Shown piece by piece: positions 28,863 to 34,320 of a stretch of 34,320 bases of DNA. The notes beneath the pieces were generated by a model. That model searched no databases and was not told the DNA's origin. It saw only the letters and a program-made list of their open reading frames with translations. The position numbers were made by a program, and so were the translations under genes. Source of the DNA: Paraphysomonas bandaiensis (Eukaryota; Chrysophyceae); contig CBFFRP010000224.1 of the NCBI GenBank assembly GCA_965644295.1, positions 1-34,320 on the forward strand, in the 5' to 3' direction. How positions within the stretch are numbered: the first letter of the stretch is position 1; each line of letters begins with the position of its first letter.

Positions 28863-30273
28863 ATGAAAGAAACCATAGTACTCTACTTCTTTCAAGGTGA
28901 AGCTGGTGAATCTATATCACAACCCAATGCTTTTGTGGTATGCATATGACTCTATTGAACAGTCGTATCGTATGACTGATGTTGCACTATACAGATATCA
29001 TCTGCGGGTCCTGTGACTATGACAGATTTCTTGGATGCTTTTCCTGTAAAAAATAGCGCGTTACATTACAGATTTCAAATGGATGATAAGATGTACGGTT
29101 ACACATGGAAGGTATAGAGGAGACTGCGTCGATCCTAACTACTGACTATTGCTGCAGGATATTACCTCTCCATCAGATGTTCTACCAACTCATATGGGAA
29201 TAATTATGGCAAAGATTCTTCGCCTAGACCCTGAAAACTGTGTGAAGCGAAAGACCAGACTCTGTCGCAAGACCGATATTGAATACTGTGAGTCTGGCGA
29301 CCTAGCTCCCGCCCCTGTACAGGCGAACAAAAGGGATGATCTCAAGCCTAATGTGAGAACGCAACGTCCAGCTGCTTCTAGAGAGTCAAGTCATCCAAGT
29401 AACTCCTTTGATAAGTCGTCTGGTGAAGGCTCACCAACCGACACAACGTCCAAGCCAGAGCGGGGTTCCTCACCTGCTGTGGAGCGTTCTTCTCCACCAC
29501 CTGCGCCCAAGTCTACACCTACTCCACCCATAAATTCGACCCCATCTCCTCCTCCACCACCACCAGAGCCTGCATTGTCGCGAGAAGAGCTGGCTGCCCG
29601 GCGGGAGGCGAATGTTCAAGACCAAGTGGACGAAGCTCTGCGAGAAAAACGAGAGGTAACTATTGCCTCCACCTCGCTCGGTATTTTAACCTGATACTGG
29701 CAGAGGGATGAATCACAGAGAAAAGAAGAAGAGGAGCTGGAAGCTGCGAGAGCGAAATACGACAAAATGCTTACGGTATGCTATTTACTGGGAGTTATGC
29801 AGTACACGAGGAATAACTATGTGAGTAGGCATGGGCAATGGATAACAACAAGAGGCGAAATGTCCGTACCCTTCTCAGCACAATGCATGTAAGAAACCTA
29901 TAGCTAGTATTTTGAAATAACTGTGACACTCTGGGTGGGGCTTCAGACTGTCATATGGCCGGATAGCAGGTGGAAACCCATTGGACTTGGTGATGTGATC
30001 GCACCAAATCAGGTATCTGGCTGACCTATAGCCATGATGATGTAATGTGTGACACCTATACTTTCTGCAACAGGTTAAACTGGCATATCGTAAGGCTATG
30101 CTTGTTGTGCACACAGACAGGTGAGTCTTCCGATAACTTTAATTTTACTGATATTGTACACTTACTCGAGCAGGTGCAGTGGTTTGGATATTGAGAAAAA
30201 GTTTATTGGAAAGAGAATTTTCGAGAATATAAATGAGGCCTATCGAGAGTTCCTTGAAAAGGAGGACGTCTAA
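28863..30273 (+). CDS. DIX domain-auxilin J domain fusion protein
   Basis: Eight exons: 28863-28937, 28995-29111, 29158-29655, 29704-29775, 29829-29888, 29947-30012, 30074-30120 and 30174-30273; seven introns of 46-61 nt; 344 residues. Residues 1-85 form a DIX-type domain: KETIVLYFFQGE, VTMTDFLDAFPV, LHYRFQMDDKMYGYTWKDI, VLPTHMGIIMAKILRLD. Next come a Ser/Thr/Pro-rich linker with a polyproline stretch (175-203) and a charged coiled coil (204-250). The C-terminus is an auxilin/GAK-type J domain: NVRTLLSTMHTVIW, RWKPIGLGDVIAPNQVKLAY, LVVHTDRCSG, IFENINEAYREF. The Hsp70-activating HPD reads HTD (His309-Thr310-Asp311). Auxilins recruit Hsc70 to uncoat clathrin vesicles, and DIX domains polymerise head to tail. 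The combination suggests a polymerising scaffold on vesicles, which is inference. Confidence 0.88.
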
Positions 30274-31401
30274 CATGTTTCTGATCGTGTCAGTGTATGG
30301 TATACTATCCAGTGATATGAGTTCCTACTCATTCGTTGTAAAACTGTTAGAAACATACAATGACTTAACGTTGTATTGTCATTAATAATAGTAGCGTATT
30401 GCATATCATTATAGTGGTTCTGACTGTACGAATAGTGAACATCTACTCTACACCGCTCTGATTTTTCAAATAAACACGGTATTTTTCTATCTAAGTTGTA
30501 GAAATGGGCAAAAGTCAATCGTATCATCATCACGGGCTTACATTTTGAGTTCTGCTATTTGAGAGCAATTAATAGCTGTAGTTCCAAGATATTAGAATGT
30601 CATGATAGAAGTCATAGTGAAACTGAAATATTGACCGTATAAGGACGTGATATCTAATATTTTATGGAAATGGTTGGTAGACATGTGATATTGATATATT
30701 GATTATAAGTTTATTTCATGTTACTATATCTTTCTAACTTATAATATCAGCATAGAGTGAAAGTATTGTTCAGTCAAGCCATTTTCTATATTGAACTACA
30801 ACCAACTCCTACGTACGTACTTGAAGTTTGGTAAAACCAATCGCTAGTAGTTATCCTGTATTCTATGTAGCAATGAAATACAGAATATACATGACTACAG
30901 GATAGGAGTAGCTATTACAAGTATACAAAGAAACTGAAAATATAGTAGCTGTTAAAGATATGATTTGTAGAACAGAATGTTGATGTTGGTGAATGACGTG
31001 GTTCCTAACTCACAGTGCTACAACATCATAAACTTTCTATATCTCCTATAATATCAATCAGTCAATATTGCACTAACTAAAAGCGTAAATTAATATTCTA
31101 ACACATGTCTAGCAAACACCATTCTACCAGTTCCAAATCGTTCTCAAGGTCCAGTATTTTCATATGTTATATGCAGGGAACAATGAGACTGAAAGATTAT
31201 TTATTATTTAGTAGGCTAAAATTTTAATGACTGATTTAGTACGCAAGAGTATGACTCCTCGATATTTGGAGCTGCTCATGCAATCAGTTTAGCTATATTC
31301 GTACGACGTTTAGTATAAATTCATTGGTACAGCAAGGAGTAATTGCAGTTATAATAGACTACAACCTACAACCTGTGCCAAGTGCCAATTAATAATTAAT
31401 T
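30274..31401. other. AT-rich gene-poor region
   Basis: No gene recognised. Near 30562-30586 GAGCAATTAATAGCTGTAG resembles the complement of the duplicated unit at 6091 and 6192, possibly a solo LTR fragment. An inverted repeat (TATCCTGTA .. TACAGGATA) spans about 30854-30905. Confidence 0.35.
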
Positions 31402-31790
31402 GACAATATTATATATTGCAACACTATTGTTAGGCGGCATCCCATTAATAATATTTCACATCTATATACATTAGTGTCATTAATCAGCAGTTGAATACAT
31501 GAATATATTCCATTTTTAGTTGAAGTCATTAAGACACATTATAGGCAAACCCACTACACTGCCGAGCATGCCCCTACCTACTCTTCAGCTAATCACAATT
31601 TTTCTTATACTTATCCCTTATGCCATTATCATCATCTCACTCACTCAATCTTAATTGTAATATGAATGCATCCGCCCAAAATTGTCGATTAGCATTCAGA
31701 AGCAGCACCGTATTAACTGTAGTAGAATGTATACATTAGTTCAACACTGAGAATATAAATTTGGGATCGCTGAACAGGCGTTCAAATAAA
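31402..31790. mobile_element. Decayed copy of the hAT element family
   Basis: Colinear with the left and central part of the complete element at 18206. Shared blocks are the ATATTGCAACACTATTGTTAG box near the left end, GTCATTAAGACACAT (31523), TTGTCGATTAGCATTCAGAA (31682) and the complement of the ERLFS codons, GCTGAACAGGCGTTC (31769-31783). The terminal CAGGG and any target duplication are lost. It is an old insertion compared with 18206-19004. Confidence 0.65.
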
Positions 31791-32854
31791 TACACACTAC
31801 ATGAGTCATGCACCTATACTTAGATACATCAACTAAGTAACATATAGAATTTTATAAAATCCCGGCGTGATTTTGTGTGTGTGGTGGCAAGCAAGCTCCA
31901 GCTAGATCTACACTATACTTGCATGTTGCATAGACCTTACACGACTACGAGAAACCCGCGCATTCTACGGGGGGAGGGATCTCTGCTAATGACACGCTAG
32001 GCATATACTAAGCCATTCATGATCACGAGGTGCTCCGCGTAATCGTTGTTAGGGGATGGTTTGTGAACTACATACCCAGGTATTGCACAGCTGTGAGAAA
32101 TCCCACGAAATCATGGGTGGGTGTAGGGTGGCTCAAACAGAATCTGCACGTAATTTATATAATTCGCCAAAATGATGAACGGGTGGGCGGGTGTGTGACT
32201 ACGTTGAATAAGCACAAAATCTTGGTGTTATATGAGGTGTTCGAACGAGCGTACACTGTCCGGCCACGCTGACGGAAGGGGCATTACATCATATGATATA
32301 CAGGCTTTATATATAACTGTTTGTAGTATGACAAATATCATCAACGTTTGATTCATTGTTCCATTTAGTATTCAGTATGCTCACTTGACTGGAAATATAT
32401 ACACGTAACTACACGTAACTGTACATCCACTCAGCCGCACCATCCTGCATGAAATATGAATCAAATTAAAATCTGATCATTGCAATATGTCCTCATATAT
32501 CTTATTAGTGTATCGGGAGTCCAATACCTAACAGATAAGTGTATATGGAAATGTTATTCATGTAATGTGGTTAAAGTGCACATTCTTACAGTGTCCCTGC
32601 TTGCAACACTACGCATCCATATACCGGTATACCTACTGTATATCCAACTACTGTGTATACCGCCGTATACCAGTTAGATATGATATACAGGTACATGTCC
32701 ACCTGCTGCGTGTATGTATGTAGAGTAGCATACTGCTGCTGTGTCACATTAAGGCGCTCATATATTCGTAGTAATTATATGAAACTATATATTTCTGTAT
32801 AATTGAATTAAAGTATCAATCAGATCATTGGGATATAGTGTTTTCTTTCTTCTA
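31791..32854. other. Gene-poor region with an unexplained GC-richer block
   Basis: From about 31930 to 32280 the sequence is clearly more GC-rich than its flanks (for example ACGGGGGGAGGGATCTCTG and GGGTGGGTGTAGGGTGGCTC). It holds an 80-codon plus-strand frame without an ATG start (32030-32272). I see no family resemblance and no tRNA or snRNA pattern. The rest, up to the next gene, is TATAC-rich promoter-like sequence. Confidence 0.35.
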
Positions 32855-33770
32855 ATGGCGTCGTTTGTCTCCGATCAAGTGTGTTATGCCTACTATGAGG
32901 ACCTTCTGGATATCCCCACTCTCAATGTGTTAAGCGTCTGTCCTGTGTGTAATAAGAGAGTTGCATCACACCCGCATAGGCCCATTTCCAGTCCATCGCC
33001 TGTAAAAGATGCTTCTCTTCTATCACGTGAGCTTTCTACTCGATCAGAGGATATTCTTGCACAGCTTAATAGACTCTCCACTGAACTGGACTATTACAAA
33101 AAATGTGTACGTGACCTTGAGGAGAAAATGGGATCAGGCGATTTCTTGAGCAGCAAACATGAATTAGCGCAGTTAGTTGGCTCTATGGAACGATTCTTGG
33201 ATAATAAGGTGATGTAATTTCGGTTGCATTTACGACACTTGTGGTGATGTGGATCGTCAGGTAGATGCCGTCATTGTGTCTGAATGTGATAGTGGCCGGC
33301 AGGACGCAAGAGATCGAAAGAAGTTAATAACGAATGAAGTGGAAGAACTAGTTATCCAGGCGAAACATATGCACGAGCTCTGCTCTTCTATGCAATCGTC
33401 GTACGCTGGTGATGGCGACAACCCGTCTCAATGTGTTGCCAAGAATTCTTCTTCTGAACTTCAGTCGGTAGATGCACATCATGTACAGCATCATACGATC
33501 GATAGTGGAGGTGAGACCAATATGATACTTCATGGCCAGACATCCATAGATGATGCTCTCGGAGATGCTTTCAGCACCAGAGGAAAGAGCAACACAGGGG
33601 ATGACTTTCTAGAGGTCGGAAGAGAAGTGTTTTACCAAAGCTCCAGCGATCCTACCTCTCTGAAGGCAGCAAAGATCACTGTAGCAGACCCGGAGGGCGA
33701 GTACTTCACAGTACGGGTTATTGAAACTAACCAAGAAATAGACACTATCCGGTCTCACTTGATATATTGA
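32855..33770 (+). CDS. Orphan coiled-coil protein with CxxC motif and Tudor-like C-terminus
   Basis: Two exons, 32855-33208 and 33261-33770, with a 52-nt intron; 287 residues from the ATG of MASFVSDQ. An N-terminal CPVCNKRVASHPH could bind zinc. Residues 55-118 form a heptad-rich coiled coil (LSRELSTRSEDILAQLNRL..). A second charged helix follows the intron (RKKLITNEVEELVIQAKHMH), then a Ser/Asp/His-rich linker. The C-terminal 55 residues (VGREVFYQSSS..KAAKITVADPEGEYFTVRV..EIDTIRSHLIY) have the strand pattern of a small SH3/Tudor-like barrel. I do not recognise the protein. Scaffold or chromatin-reader roles are possible guesses. The open frame and consistent intron make it a credible gene. 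Confidence 0.65.
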
Positions 33771-34320
33771 TGACGTATGGTACTTCCTTCAGTTCGTTGT
33801 TCACCATCCTGGTGTATTCACGTATCAGGACTCGTGGTATCTCCATTTTATTTGTAAGTTTATCGTTATGTTTTAAGGATGTATTGCTTTCTTGAACTTA
33901 TGGCCAATGTAAAACAGTGTGTAATACTAATTTGACCTAATGCTTAATTTTATAGAATTTATTGAAAGCGACAACAATTTATGAGCTACTGTAACAACGA
34001 ATAAAATTGTTTATCTTAGCAGCTCCCTATTACTTTGGTTAGTTTAGATACATTCATATTCTACCATTTATTTTGCTATTATTATTTATTGAGTAGAGAA
34101 TATAAATATACCCACCCAGCAGCAGTGAAGCTATATCTACATATCTACTATCTACTACGCACCTACATGTATTATTTCGATGCTATATAATATATTTATG
34201 TTCAGATGATATTACATAAAATTATCTTTACATTCATCGGTGGGATTCCCGCTGAGTACCTATAGGTACCCTACCTATAGGTAGGGTCATTAGTAGTAGG
34301 TACTAGCAAGATATCAAACT
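33771..34320. other. 3' flank with adjoining perfect palindromes
   Basis: No gene seen. At 34256-34269 GTACCTATAGGTAC and at 34269-34286 CCCTACCTATAGGTAGGG are perfect palindromes that share one base, followed by further TAGGTA repeats. Confidence 0.45.

Noticed and set aside
1-34320. CRISPR arrays, bacterial operons or ribosome binding sites
   Set aside because: The window is clearly eukaryotic (spliceosomal introns, eukaryotic-only proteins); the repeats present are transposon ends and microsatellites.

Overview
The window is nuclear DNA from an AT-rich, intron-rich eukaryote, most likely a unicellular protist. Nine genes with recognisable proteins or clear splice structure carry 27 introns, all between 40 and 62 nt, with GT..AG ends and no long polypyrimidine tracts. 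The proteins (ERH, uS12/RPS23, ARPC2, WDR82, a p24/TMED cargo receptor, an auxilin-type J protein, a TMEM63/OSCA channel, a Hint/Hedgehog C-terminal-type protein) exclude bacteria and archaea. Together with a DIX domain they fit a free-living or amoeboid lineage such as SAR or unicellular Holozoa, but the sequence does not fix the lineage.

Layout. 1-6500 is a retroelement zone. It holds a Ty3/gypsy-type gag-pol (minus strand) whose pol stops at the start of integrase and which is bracketed by inverted, not direct, repeats. A fragment of a cysteine-rich surface-protein gene follows, cut by a second, copia-like gag relic. 6531-8144 (minus) is a secreted Hint-domain protein. 9089-10193 is a decayed DDE transposase. 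11365-12709 holds a shortened BED/hAT transposase relic between two copies of a small inverted-repeat element. 12944-14221 (minus) is an orphan protein kinase. 14881-17936 (plus) is a TMEM63/OSCA channel. 18206-19004 is a complete non-autonomous hAT element with an 8-bp target duplication. 19129-21116 is a 5'-truncated LINE-like RNase H/zinc-finger relic.

21844-30273 is a compact housekeeping block of three head-to-head pairs: ERH<->RPS23, ARPC2<->WDR82 and p24/TMED<->DIX-auxilin. Their start codons are separated by only about 414-443 bp, which suggests bidirectional promoters. 30274-32854 is gene-poor and carries another hAT relic. 32855-33770 is a two-exon orphan with a coiled coil and a Tudor-like C-terminus.

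Functional themes. Several genes act in membrane traffic and actin: the COPI/COPII cargo receptor p24, an auxilin-type clathrin-uncoating J protein, and the Arp2/3 subunit ARPC2. Others act in gene expression: ERH, WDR82 and uS12.

The most striking item is the DIX-auxilin protein at 28863-30273. A DIX-type polymerisation domain is joined through a proline-rich linker to an auxilin-type J domain whose otherwise near-invariant HPD motif reads HTD. All gene models were spliced by hand from reading frame, splice consensus and family resemblance; no database search was run.
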